NCBI GenBank assembly: GCA_018831195.1 | Contig: JAHJDP010000018.1 | Coordinates: forward strand, 62,001-126,000 | DNA length: 64,000 bases | Direction of reading: 5' to 3' | Origin: Candidatus Eisenbacteria bacterium | Lineage (GTDB): Bacteria > Eisenbacteria > RBG-16-71-46 > CAIMUX01 > JAHJDP01 | Shown here: positions 8,321 to 15,656 of the stretch, in pieces | Numbering within the stretch: the first letter of the stretch is position 1 | Layout: the number at the start of each line of letters is the position of its first letter | Position numbers and translations under genes: made by a program | Notes under the pieces: model-generated | What the model was told of the DNA's origin: nothing | The model's input: only the letters and a program-made list of their open reading frames with translations | The model's database searches: none

Positions 8321-9412
8321 ATGAGTCGGGCAAAAAGAATCGGTGTCTTGACCGGAGGTGGGGATTGTCCTGGACTGAATGCCGTGATCAGGGGGGTCGT
8401 AAAAGCGGCCGTTTATAAGTATGACATGGATGTTTTGGGATTTCTTGACGGTTATGCCGGCCTCCTCAAAGACAATTTTATCCGTCTCGACGGCGATAAG
8501 GTTTCCGGCATCCTTCCCCGCGGTGGCACCATTCTTGGAAGCTCCAATCGTGATAATCCCTTCCGTGTTCCAGAGATGGAAAACGGCGAATTGATTTTTC
8601 GAGATCGATCCGATGAAGCGATAAAGACTCTGGAGCGGCATGGATTGGATGGGCTGATCGTTATCGGTGGTGACGGATCGCTGGCGATCGCCAGTCAACT
8701 CATGGGAAAGGGTGTCATGGTTATCGGCGTTCCCAAGACTATCGACAACGATCTCGGCTCGACCGATGTCACTTTTGGCTTTGATACGGCCCTGGTGACA
8801 GCGACCGAGGCGGTCGACAAGCTGCACACCACGGCGGAGAGCCATCACCGGATTATGGTCCTTGAAGTTATGGGCCGTTATGCCGGATGGATCGCCCTTC
8901 AGTCGGGGTTAGCCGGCGGGGGGGATATCGTTCTTATTCCCGAGATTCCCTTTGTCATCGACAGGGTGATCGATGCGGTTCGGGAGCGTACCTACCGAGG
9001 CCGCACCTTCTCCATCATCGTGGTGGCGGAGGGGGCGATCCCGGCCGGTGGGAGCGCTGTGGTTAAACAGGTTGTCAAAGAATCAACAGATCCGGTTCGG
9101 TTGGGCGGAATCGGTGGATGGCTCGCAAACGAGCTGGAACAAAGGATCGAAGCCGAGGTCCGTGTAACCGTCTTGGGTCATCTCCAGCGGGGTGGGAGTC
9201 CGACAGCCTTTGATCGTGTCCTGGCCACACGGTTTGGTGTGGCCGCGGGTGAAGCCGCCGTGAAAGAGGGGTGGGGGATTATGGTTGCGCTGAGAGGGAC
9301 TGAAATTGTTAATGCTCCTCTGGGCGAAGCTGTGTCACAATTGCGTCGGGTAGACCCAAATTCCGAACTCGTGATGGCCGCCCGCGCCGTTGGGACCTGT
9401 TTCGGGGACTAG
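8321..9412 (+). CDS. pfkA: 6-phosphofructokinase
   Basis: 363 residues. It phosphorylates fructose 6-phosphate, the committing step of glycolysis. Visible motifs are GVLTGGGDCPGLNAVIRG at the phosphate-donor site, GGDGS (116-120), PKTIDND (138-144) with the catalytic Asp, and MGRYAGWIA. Gly in GGDG points to ATP rather than pyrophosphate as donor, while Lys in PKTIDND is typical of pyrophosphate-dependent and mixed-type (group III) enzymes. AGGAGG lies about eight bases before the ATG. It is followed 30 bp later by the GWxTD gene in the same direction. Confidence 0.92.
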   Translation: MSRAKRIGVLTGGGDCPGLNAVIRGVVKAAVYKYDMDVLGFLDGYAGLLKDNFIRLDGDKVSGILPRGGTILGSSNRDNPFRVPEMENGELIFRDRSDEAIKTLERHGLDGLIVIGGDGSLAIASQLMGKGVMVIGVPKTIDNDLGSTDVTFGFDTALVTATEAVDKLHTTAESHHRIMVLEVMGRYAGWIALQSGLAGGGDIVLIPEIPFVIDRVIDAVRERTYRGRTFSIIVVAEGAIPAGGSAVVKQVVKESTDPVRLGGIGGWLANELEQRIEAEVRVTVLGHLQRGGSPTAFDRVLATRFGVAAGEAAVKEGWGIMVALRGTEIVNAPLGEAVSQLRRVDPNSELVMAARAVGTCFGD

Positions 9413-9442
9413 GCTCCTAAGACATGTGAGAGGGGAGAGTCA

Positions 9443-10810
9443 ATGAGTCGGCTTCCAAACAAACTCTCCCCACAGCAAGATGGTCCGGTGGAGAAAACTC
9501 CTCTGCCGTTCCCGCATCGGTTTGTCAGGTATCAGCTTACCTCACTGCGGCGCGCTCGGCTCAAGTTCGTCCTGCCGGGACTTGTCCTCCTGAGTCTAGC
9601 CCTGCAAAGCCATCCCGCGGAGCCGCAGGGCATGATGATGCGCCAAGGAACCCCCCACTTCGTCGCTGAGGTGGCGGCCTACATGGAGGACGATACCCTC
9701 AAAGCCTTTACCTATGTGGAAATCCCGGTGAATCGATTGTTCTTCGCGCCTCGAACCTCCGGAGATCTCGAAGCCGTCTTGGACATAACGGTACAGATTT
9801 ATGACGGAAATTTTCAGATTGCCGGGGATGTCTGGCGCCATCGGATACGGGCTGAATCAATGAGTAAGGTTCGAAATTCCTCGCGCACGCTCCGCAAGAC
9901 GATTCGTTTTCCAATCAAACCCGGCAATTATAATGTGACGGTCGAAGTGTCACAACCCGAGGCGGGCACGCGAAATGAGAAACGAATCCCCCTCAAGGTT
10001 ATCTCATCCTATGAAAAAGGTTTGGAAGTGGGGGAGATCCTCTTCGGCATTTGCTCCTCTGATGGGGATGATTTCCATCCGCTGGTTGAAGCGCCCGTAC
10101 TGGGGCGCCGCTTCGGCGGCACACGTTTTCCCACCTGTTTTTACACGCAGGTTTTTCATGCCGAAAAGCCGAAGGACGATTCCCTGCATGTCGAATGGTT
10201 TCTCAGCACACATGCCGGGCAGGAGTTGCGGCGGGATAAGAGTTCCGTTCCCCTCGGGCCGGGTGTTACCAGTGTTGTCATGCCCCTTTTTCTCGAGAAG
10301 CTATGGATGGGATCTTACCTCCTCACCGTTCGCTGCCGTCTCGACGGCAAGGAAAAAACAGAGCGCGCGCAGTTTGAGTTGGATGAAACGCGGGTCAGTT
10401 TGGGAGCCGGTTACGATTCCGCGATCGACATGATCGAAATGATCGCCGACGAGGACGAGCTGAAGAAACTACGCGAAACACCGCCCGAAGATCGCCAGGA
10501 AGCCTGGGATGAGTTCTGGGATAGCCGCGATCCGGAACCCGAAACCGAACGCAATGAATTCAAAGAGGAGTTCTTTATAAGGGTCCGTTACGCAAACGAG
10601 CATTTTGGTGTCATGGAACCGGGTTGGAGAAGTGACCGGGGCCGAATCTACATCAAATACGGCGCTCCCGATCAGATCGAGAGTTTTCCGCAAAACCAAG
10701 ATAGATACCCTTATGAGATTTGGGATTACTACAAATTCCGCCTGCGCTTTATCTTTGTCGATTACGACGGATTCGGCCGTTATGTTCTGCATGAGCCGGG
10801 CCGGTTCTAA
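9443..10810 (+). CDS. GWxTD domain-containing exported protein
   Basis: 455 residues with AGGGGAGAG upstream of the ATG. A basic N-terminus precedes a hydrophobic export signal (LKFVLPGLVLLSLAL). The middle is beta-rich. Residues of about 385-440 hold the GWxTD-domain signature: EPGWRSDRGRIYIKYGAPDQ, followed by a Tyr-rich segment (YEIWDYYKFRL). GWxTD proteins are widespread in FCB-type and acidobacterial genomes, but their biochemical role is not established. The gene sits between pfk and an NlpC/P60 peptidase. The family assignment is secure; no function can be given. Confidence 0.85.
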   Translation: MSRLPNKLSPQQDGPVEKTPLPFPHRFVRYQLTSLRRARLKFVLPGLVLLSLALQSHPAEPQGMMMRQGTPHFVAEVAAYMEDDTLKAFTYVEIPVNRLFFAPRTSGDLEAVLDITVQIYDGNFQIAGDVWRHRIRAESMSKVRNSSRTLRKTIRFPIKPGNYNVTVEVSQPEAGTRNEKRIPLKVISSYEKGLEVGEILFGICSSDGDDFHPLVEAPVLGRRFGGTRFPTCFYTQVFHAEKPKDDSLHVEWFLSTHAGQELRRDKSSVPLGPGVTSVVMPLFLEKLWMGSYLLTVRCRLDGKEKTERAQFELDETRVSLGAGYDSAIDMIEMIADEDELKKLRETPPEDRQEAWDEFWDSRDPEPETERNEFKEEFFIRVRYANEHFGVMEPGWRSDRGRIYIKYGAPDQIESFPQNQDRYPYEIWDYYKFRLRFIFVDYDGFGRYVLHEPGRF

Positions 10811-10847
10811 GCCCGATCTTTAACAATTTCTCCCTTGGGAAATCTCT

Positions 10848-11780
10848 ATGAACCTTGCGTTGGTCAAAACTCTGGTAGAACCGGTGCGACGAGAGCCGGC
10901 GCATACGAGTGAGATGATCGACCAGGTTTTAGGGGGAATGATCCTCAGTATCGTCTCACCCCCCAAAACATCTCCCGCCATAAGCGGCCTGGAAGGGGCG
11001 GATTGGATTCAGGCCCAAGGGATTCACGCGCAATGGATCCACGCGCAATGTCCCAACGGCACGATCGGCTATCTCCGAAGCTGGATGTGCGAACCGGTGG
11101 ATTCCTCCAGCCCCTGGTGCGCACAACCCGGTGTCATGGTGAGGGATCGCTGGTTATCATCCGTTCCGGAGGAGGAAGGCGAAGCCCCGGTCTGTTTGGG
11201 GATGGGGACCCGTTGCCTGGGTTCCGTGAGCTCGATGGCGCGATCCGCTGTGGAAACACCGTGGGGTTGCCGTGTCAAACTCCCCTCCATCGGTCTTCTT
11301 CCCGCCGCGAAACCTTTCTTGTCGGGGTTCTATGGCGGAGCCGGGAGGTTGGAGCGGAAAGAGGATCTCTCCAAAGAGGCGTTATTCGCCTTACTGGAAG
11401 GCGCCCTCGAAAGAAGCCGCCTCCTTCTGCAGGCACCCTATCTCTGGGGTGGTGTGAGTCCCGGCGGCTTTGATTGTTCAGGCCTGGTGAATCTCTGTGT
11501 GGGGATGGAAGGTTTGCGGCTGCCGCGTGATTCCGGTGATCAATGCCGCTGGTTTTGTGACAGGGGATGGGGCAACGCGCCTGATGCGACGCTGGATGCG
11601 GCGCCCGGGCTCGCCTTCTTTGGCGAAGCGCTCGATAAAATCGATCATGTCGGCTTTTTGGATGGCGACGGCGGAATGATCCATGCCTCGGGAAATGTTC
11701 ACCGGACCCTTCTCAACCCCGAGCCGGATGAAGAAGGGAGGCGGCTTCTCATCCGATGCCGGTGGGTTGTTTCCGGCTGA
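10848..11780 (+). CDS. SH3-like/NlpC-P60 family peptidase
   Basis: 310 residues. The C-terminal half (about 190-300) is an NlpC/P60 cysteine peptidase domain. YLWGGVSPGGFDCSGL carries the nucleophile Cys, LPRDSGDQ follows, and DHVGFLDGDGGMIHASG carries the His residues. The N-terminal half looks like paired bacterial SH3 domains, as in gamma-D-glutamyl-L-diamino acid endopeptidases of the YkfC type, which cut peptidoglycan stem peptides. There is no obvious signal peptide, which suggests muropeptide recycling in the cytoplasm. A 15-bp repeat in three copies inside the SH3 region encodes WIQAQ-GIHAQ-WIHAQ. It converges on thrS. Confidence 0.85.
   Translation: MNLALVKTLVEPVRREPAHTSEMIDQVLGGMILSIVSPPKTSPAISGLEGADWIQAQGIHAQWIHAQCPNGTIGYLRSWMCEPVDSSSPWCAQPGVMVRDRWLSSVPEEEGEAPVCLGMGTRCLGSVSSMARSAVETPWGCRVKLPSIGLLPAAKPFLSGFYGGAGRLERKEDLSKEALFALLEGALERSRLLLQAPYLWGGVSPGGFDCSGLVNLCVGMEGLRLPRDSGDQCRWFCDRGWGNAPDATLDAAPGLAFFGEALDKIDHVGFLDGDGGMIHASGNVHRTLLNPEPDEEGRRLLIRCRWVVSG
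11004..11048 (+). repeat. three-copy 15-bp in-frame microrepeat
   Basis: tggattcaggcccaa, gggattcacgcgcaa and tggatccacgcgcaa follow each other directly in the NlpC/P60 gene. They encode WIQAQ, GIHAQ and WIHAQ. The copies differ at a few bases, so the expansion is not brand new. Confidence 0.85.
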
Positions 11781-11790
11781 ACCGTCCGCG

Positions 11791-13740
11791 CTAATCCATC
11801 ACCCGCGTCCGGATTCTCTCCAAGGCCTCTTCCAACAGCGCGTCGATAGACCGGGGACCGTGGACGACATTATCCCTGGTGCGCACGGCGACGGTGCCGT
11901 CTTTCTCTTCATTGTCACCCACAACAAGAATATAAGGGATCTTTTGAAGTTGCCCCTCTCGCACACGCTTGGAGACCGATCCGGAACGGGAATCAACCTC
12001 TACCCGCAGACCAGCTTCCTCTAAATGTCCTTTGACCTGTGTTGCATACTCCTGATGTCGGTCGGCGACAGGGATAAGGACCGCTTGGATCGGTGAAAGC
12101 CAGAGCGGGAGTTTGCCGGCGGTCTGTTCGATGAGGATCCCGATAAAGCGCTCGAGGGATCCGAGAATCGCCCGGTGCAGCAGAACGACATGGTGGCGGT
12201 TGCCGTCCGAGCCCTCATAGGTGACATCCATCCGCTGCGGGAAGGAAAAATCAACCTGAATGGTGCCGCACTGCCAATCCCGGCCGAGGCAATCCTTAAT
12301 GTTGAACTCGATCTTTGGGCCGTAAAAGGCGCCTTCGCCGGGTTTTATGCGGTAGGGGAGGTCCACCTCTTTAAGCGCGGTTTCCAAAGCCGCCTGCGCC
12401 TCCTCCCATATCTCGGGATCGCCGAGGGCGCTCTCGGGACGGGTCGCGACATAGATACCCAGCTCGGTAAAGCCGAAGACCGCGTACACCTCACGGGTGA
12501 AGCGCACCATATCAACGATCTCTTTTTTCATCTGCTCCCGGGTGCAATAGATGTGCGCGTCATCCTGGGTGAAGGAGCGGACACGGAAGAGGCCGTGCAA
12601 CACGCCGGATAATTCATGCCGGTGGACCAATCCCAATTCGGCGAAACGGATGGGGAGATCCCGATAGGAACGCAGCCCTGAGTTGTAGATGATAATCGAA
12701 CCCGGGCAATTCATCGGCTTGATGGCATGGCGGCGGCCTTCCACCTCGGTAAAGTACATATTTTCGCGGAAATGATCCCAATGGCCTGATCGATGCCAGA
12801 GGCTTTCGTGCAGAATGAGGGGAGTGCGGATCTCCTGGTAGCCGCGCCGGTGGCACTCTTGACTGATCCACTCGGACATTTTGTTATAGACCGTGGTTCC
12901 CTTGGGATGCCAGAAGCAGTGTCCGGGACCCTCTTCATGGAAAGAGTAGAGATCAAGTTGTTTGCCGATCAAGCGGTGATCCCTCTTCTTCGCCTCTTCC
13001 AGCAGCTTCATGTGCTTGCGAAGATCTTTGGGATCGGTGAAGGAGATACCGTAGATCCGCTGAAGCTGTGGATTGCGGGCGTCGGCGCGCCAATAGGCGC
13101 CGGCCAGCTTGGTCAATTTGAAAGCATTGATCATTCCGGTGTGGGGGATGTGCGGCCCGCGGCAGAGATCGATGAAGTCACCCTGCTGATACGCGGAGAC
13201 GATTTCGCCCTCCGGCAGCTCCTGGATCATCTCCACCTTGAAGGGATTGTCCTTAAAAATTTCCAGCGCCTCTTCGCGGGAGATCTCGCGGCGTTCCACG
13301 GGAAGGTTCCTGGCGACGATCTCTTTCATCCTTTTCTCGATCTTCTCGAGATCTTCCGGGGTAAAGGGCTCGTGCGCAAAATCGTAATAGAAGCCTTCGG
13401 AAACGACCGGACCGATGGTCGGCTGCGCCTGCGGGAAAAGCTCGCTGACCGCATGCGCCATAAGATGGGCGGAGGAGTGGCGGAAAACATCCATTCCTTC
13501 CGGATCGTCGAATTTCAGGATGCGGAGTTCAACATCTGCATTAAGGGGCAGGGAAAGATCCTTCGGCTGCCCGTTCACCAGCGCCGCGATAGCGACCCTT
13601 GCCAAGCGTGGAGAGATCTTCTCGGCGATCTCGAGTGCCGTGGTTCCCCGCGGAACATCCATGGTGTTCCCGTCAGGCAATTGAATATGGATCTGGTCTG
13701 ATGACAAGGGCACGCCCTCCGCCTCTCTATGATTGTTCAC
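11791..13740 (-). CDS. thrS: threonyl-tRNA synthetase
   Basis: 649 residues with the full ThrRS layout. An N-terminal TGS domain (IHIQLPDGNTMDVPRGTTA) and a second editing domain (HSSAHLMAHAVSELFP) are followed by a class II catalytic core (IKPMNCPGSIIIYNSGLRSY with the zinc-binding Cys, and RVRSFTQDDAHIYC). The C-terminal anticodon-binding domain begins near PIQAVLIPV. It charges tRNA-Thr. The start is uncertain: GTG at 13740 has GGAG eleven bases upstream, while TTG at 13707 has GGAGG at eight bases and would start the protein right at the TGS domain. No T-box structure was recognised in the upstream 200 bases. Confidence 0.96.
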   Translation of the reverse strand: MNNHREAEGVPLSSDQIHIQLPDGNTMDVPRGTTALEIAEKISPRLARVAIAALVNGQPKDLSLPLNADVELRILKFDDPEGMDVFRHSSAHLMAHAVSELFPQAQPTIGPVVSEGFYYDFAHEPFTPEDLEKIEKRMKEIVARNLPVERREISREEALEIFKDNPFKVEMIQELPEGEIVSAYQQGDFIDLCRGPHIPHTGMINAFKLTKLAGAYWRADARNPQLQRIYGISFTDPKDLRKHMKLLEEAKKRDHRLIGKQLDLYSFHEEGPGHCFWHPKGTTVYNKMSEWISQECHRRGYQEIRTPLILHESLWHRSGHWDHFRENMYFTEVEGRRHAIKPMNCPGSIIIYNSGLRSYRDLPIRFAELGLVHRHELSGVLHGLFRVRSFTQDDAHIYCTREQMKKEIVDMVRFTREVYAVFGFTELGIYVATRPESALGDPEIWEEAQAALETALKEVDLPYRIKPGEGAFYGPKIEFNIKDCLGRDWQCGTIQVDFSFPQRMDVTYEGSDGNRHHVVLLHRAILGSLERFIGILIEQTAGKLPLWLSPIQAVLIPVADRHQEYATQVKGHLEEAGLRVEVDSRSGSVSKRVREGQLQKIPYILVVGDNEEKDGTVAVRTRDNVVHGPRSIDALLEEALERIRTRVMD

Positions 13741-13874
13741 CTCTGCCGGTTCTCCCCGGTCATTTGGTTATAATGGGGATTGGGAGATCGCTCTAAAAAT
13801 TTTCGGCCGAATCGATCCTGTTCATAAGAGCTGGAACCCTACATGCTAGGGGCCGGTCTTGGTGGGTGTCAAGC

Positions 13875-13896
13875 GAAGGGAGGGGGGCCTCCCTTC
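13875..13896 (-). terminator. strong hairpin downstream of the sigma/anti-sigma/ybjQ operon
   Basis: A perfect 9-bp stem, GAAGGGAGG with CCTCCCTTC, encloses four bases. It lies 45 bp past the ybjQ stop and upstream of thrS on the same strand. It has no T run on the minus strand, so it may be a weak or factor-assisted terminator. Confidence 0.45.
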
Positions 13897-13941
13897 TTTA
13901 AACCGGATGGCGGATTTTCGTGTTTGCGGTGCGCGGGTTCG

Positions 13942-14256
13942 TTAGCGCAATTTCACCGCCGTGCCGTAAGCGACGATTTCGGCGGCCGATTGCATGATCA
14001 TGGAGGTGCCAAGCCGGATCGAGACGATCGCGTTGGCACCCATCGATTCGGCGTGAACGATCATCCGGTCGATGGCTTGTTCCCGGGATTCGGCCATGAG
14101 TTTCGTATAATCGCCGATCTCACCACCGACAATTCCCTTGAACCGGGCAATGATGTCGTGCCCGATGTGACGCGCCCGGATCGTATTGCCCCGCGCCAGA
14201 CCCAGAACCTCAACAATCTCGTGACCGGGGATCATCTCCGTTGTCGCCAAAATCAT
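13942..14256 (-). CDS. YbjQ family protein (UPF0145), function unknown
   Basis: 104 residues, full length for the family. The opening MILATTEMIPGHEIVEVLG and the later SREQAIDRMIVHAESMGANA and YGTAVKLR are characteristic of YbjQ/UPF0145 proteins, which form oligomeric rings and have no agreed function. The ATG overlaps the anti-sigma stop by four bases (ATGA), so it is translationally coupled to the sigma/anti-sigma pair. That suggests a role in the same stress response, although this is inferred only from position. Confidence 0.88.
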   Translation of the reverse strand: MILATTEMIPGHEIVEVLGLARGNTIRARHIGHDIIARFKGIVGGEIGDYTKLMAESREQAIDRMIVHAESMGANAIVSIRLGTSMIMQSAAEIVAYGTAVKLR

Positions 14257-14708
14257 CTCTGAACCTCCCGATAAGGATCTTTTTTCCTGAGGATCCAGCG
14301 CTCACGCACAACAGACCATAAGAGGACACCGAGACCCACCGCACCCAGACCCAATCCAATCCGCAGTATAAGGGGTGTGCTGGAATCGGTCAGCAACATT
14401 TGGACGAAAGACCAAAGCCCATAACCGATGAGGATGGCGACACCAGCGGCAAAGAGAATCCAGCCAATGCCTCGCTCAAGCCGGTTGTAGATACCATGCC
14501 AGTAAATGTCCCAAAAACGATCAGGCACTTGCTCCGGCTTCATCGAGTGGGTCACCTCCAGCAATTCCTCAAATTGGAGAAGCTCCGTCCGGCACGATGA
14601 ACAGGTGGAGAGATGCTCGCGCAGGCGGACCGATTCCTCGGTTGTGAGTTCCTTATCGAGGTAGCCGGCCAATAGCGGCTTAAAGTCATTACACGTCATG
14701 GCGCTCAT
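14253..14708 (-). CDS. zinc-finger (ZAS) membrane anti-sigma factor
   Basis: 151 residues. An N-terminal zinc-binding anti-sigma domain carries C6, H32, C36 and C39 in the HxxxCxxC arrangement of ZAS proteins. Two hydrophobic segments follow (about 80-105 and 115-135), then a short basic tail. Members of this family hold their cognate ECF sigma factor at the membrane until a signal releases it. The start overlaps the sigma gene stop (ATGA), so the pair is coupled; a second ATG three codons in is equally possible. The transmembrane pair is unusual because many ZAS proteins have a single pass. Confidence 0.85.
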   Translation of the reverse strand: MSAMTCNDFKPLLAGYLDKELTTEESVRLREHLSTCSSCRTELLQFEELLEVTHSMKPEQVPDRFWDIYWHGIYNRLERGIGWILFAAGVAILIGYGLWSFVQMLLTDSSTPLILRIGLGLGAVGLGVLLWSVVRERWILRKKDPYREVQR

Positions 14709-15307
14709 TCCTCCTCTGATTCGGCACTCGGGTGATGTGTTTCCTCCCGACCGATGAGGCGGTTGTATTCATCCCGGAGGCGTCGCCGGGCGTAATACAG
14801 CCGTGACATGACAGTTCCGCGAGGGACATCGAGGAGTGAAGCAATCTCTACATAACTCATCTCCTGAAACTCCCGTAGAACCAAAATTTCACGATCTTTT
14901 GCCGGAAGGCAGTTCATGGCGATCCGCACACGCTCCTGACATTCCGCTGTCTCTCGAGCGCGGGCCATATCCCTTCCGTCGGTGTCGGATAGGATATTAT
15001 CCAATTCCTCAACCGCGACCGTGGGGCGTTTTCGCCGAAGGTGGTCCAAACAGATCCTTCGCAGGATTTGATGGAACCACGGATAAAAGGGCAGGTCGGG
15101 ATTAAAGGTCTTGATCGCCCGGTAGGCCCGGATAAAGGCTTCTTGCGACAGATCCTTCGCCGTATCCTCATCCCGCACCATCCCCAGCGCGAACCGGAAA
15201 GCCCAAGGGCCGTACTGACGAACCAGCGGCTCGAAGGCTTCTCTTTGACCACGCTGGCAGAGGCGAATGTTGATTTCCTCACGGCCATCCAGCGCACATG
15301 CTTCCAT
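14705..15307 (-). CDS. ECF-type RNA polymerase sigma factor
   Basis: 200 residues; the ATG at 15307 has GGGAGGGGAG upstream. Region 2 covers about 15-85 (FALGMVRDEDTAKDLSQEAF, then YPWFHQILRRICLDHLRR). Region 4 covers about 125-180 (LPAKDREILVLREFQEMSY, then a helix-turn-helix ending GTVMSRLYYARRRL). There is no region 3, as expected for the ECF group. It directs polymerase to stress or envelope promoters and is probably held by the coupled anti-sigma factor downstream. No self-type promoter (GGAAC with a CGTC-like -10) was found upstream. Confidence 0.93.
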   Translation of the reverse strand: MEACALDGREEINIRLCQRGQREAFEPLVRQYGPWAFRFALGMVRDEDTAKDLSQEAFIRAYRAIKTFNPDLPFYPWFHQILRRICLDHLRRKRPTVAVEELDNILSDTDGRDMARARETAECQERVRIAMNCLPAKDREILVLREFQEMSYVEIASLLDVPRGTVMSRLYYARRRLRDEYNRLIGREETHHPSAESEEE

Positions 15308-15392
15308 GGCTCCCCTCCCTTCGGAATGAATACGGGGATCAGGAACGATTATTCAGGGCTTTGAGAGAGTCCTGTCATTTTTCTTGATGAAG

Positions 15393-15429
15393 CTCGACCC
15401 CCTTGGAATACAAGGAGGTCGAGTTTTTT
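15393..15429 (+). terminator. intrinsic terminator oriented on the plus strand
   Basis: CTCGACCCCCTT pairs with AAGGAGGTCGAG (one mismatch) across seven bases, followed by six T. The T run is on the plus strand, yet all recognised genes from 11.8 to 17.8 kb are on the minus strand. It separates the DUF5989 gene from the sigma operon. It may stop antisense transcription or end an unrecognised small RNA. Confidence 0.7.
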
Positions 15430-15464
15430 GTTTCCAATCGGCATGAGGTTATTCAGGGCCAAAT

Positions 15465-15656
15465 CTAGAAGAGAGCATAGATAAAGGGCGCTAGGGGCGA
15501 AGACTGGGCGAAGACCAGCAAGACCCCAAGCAGAACCAGGATCACAATAAGGGGCGCCAGCCACCAGCTCCTTCGTACCCGAATAAATTCAAAGAATTCC
15601 GAGAGAAGACCGAGCCGTCCCTGGCGCGGTTTTTCAGGTTTACTGACCGGGCTCAT
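15465..15656 (-). CDS. DUF5989 family small membrane protein
   Basis: 63 residues. A short charged N-terminus is followed by FFEFIRVRRSWWLAPLIVIL, a hydrophobic helix and AQSSPLAPFIYALF. This WWLAP...AQSSxLAPFIYxLF pattern is the DUF5989 signature. The family is small, single-pass and of unknown function, and is often found beside SxtJ-type and carbamoyltransferase genes. Here it is instead coupled by an ATGA overlap to the FN3/FGE-fold lipoprotein gene upstream. Confidence 0.85.
   Translation of the reverse strand: MSPVSKPEKPRQGRLGLLSEFFEFIRVRRSWWLAPLIVILVLLGVLLVFAQSSPLAPFIYALF

Noticed and set aside
12793-13701. 302-codon plus-strand open frame
   Set aside because: It is antisense to thrS, whose protein matches the family from end to end. 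The frame has no recognisable domain.
13741-13941. T-box leader for thrS
   Set aside because: No T-box consensus or antiterminator was found in the 200 bases upstream.
15349-15564. 71-codon minus-strand frame overlapping the DUF5989 gene
   Set aside because: The overlapping frame at 15465-15656 matches DUF5989 and is coupled to its upstream gene.
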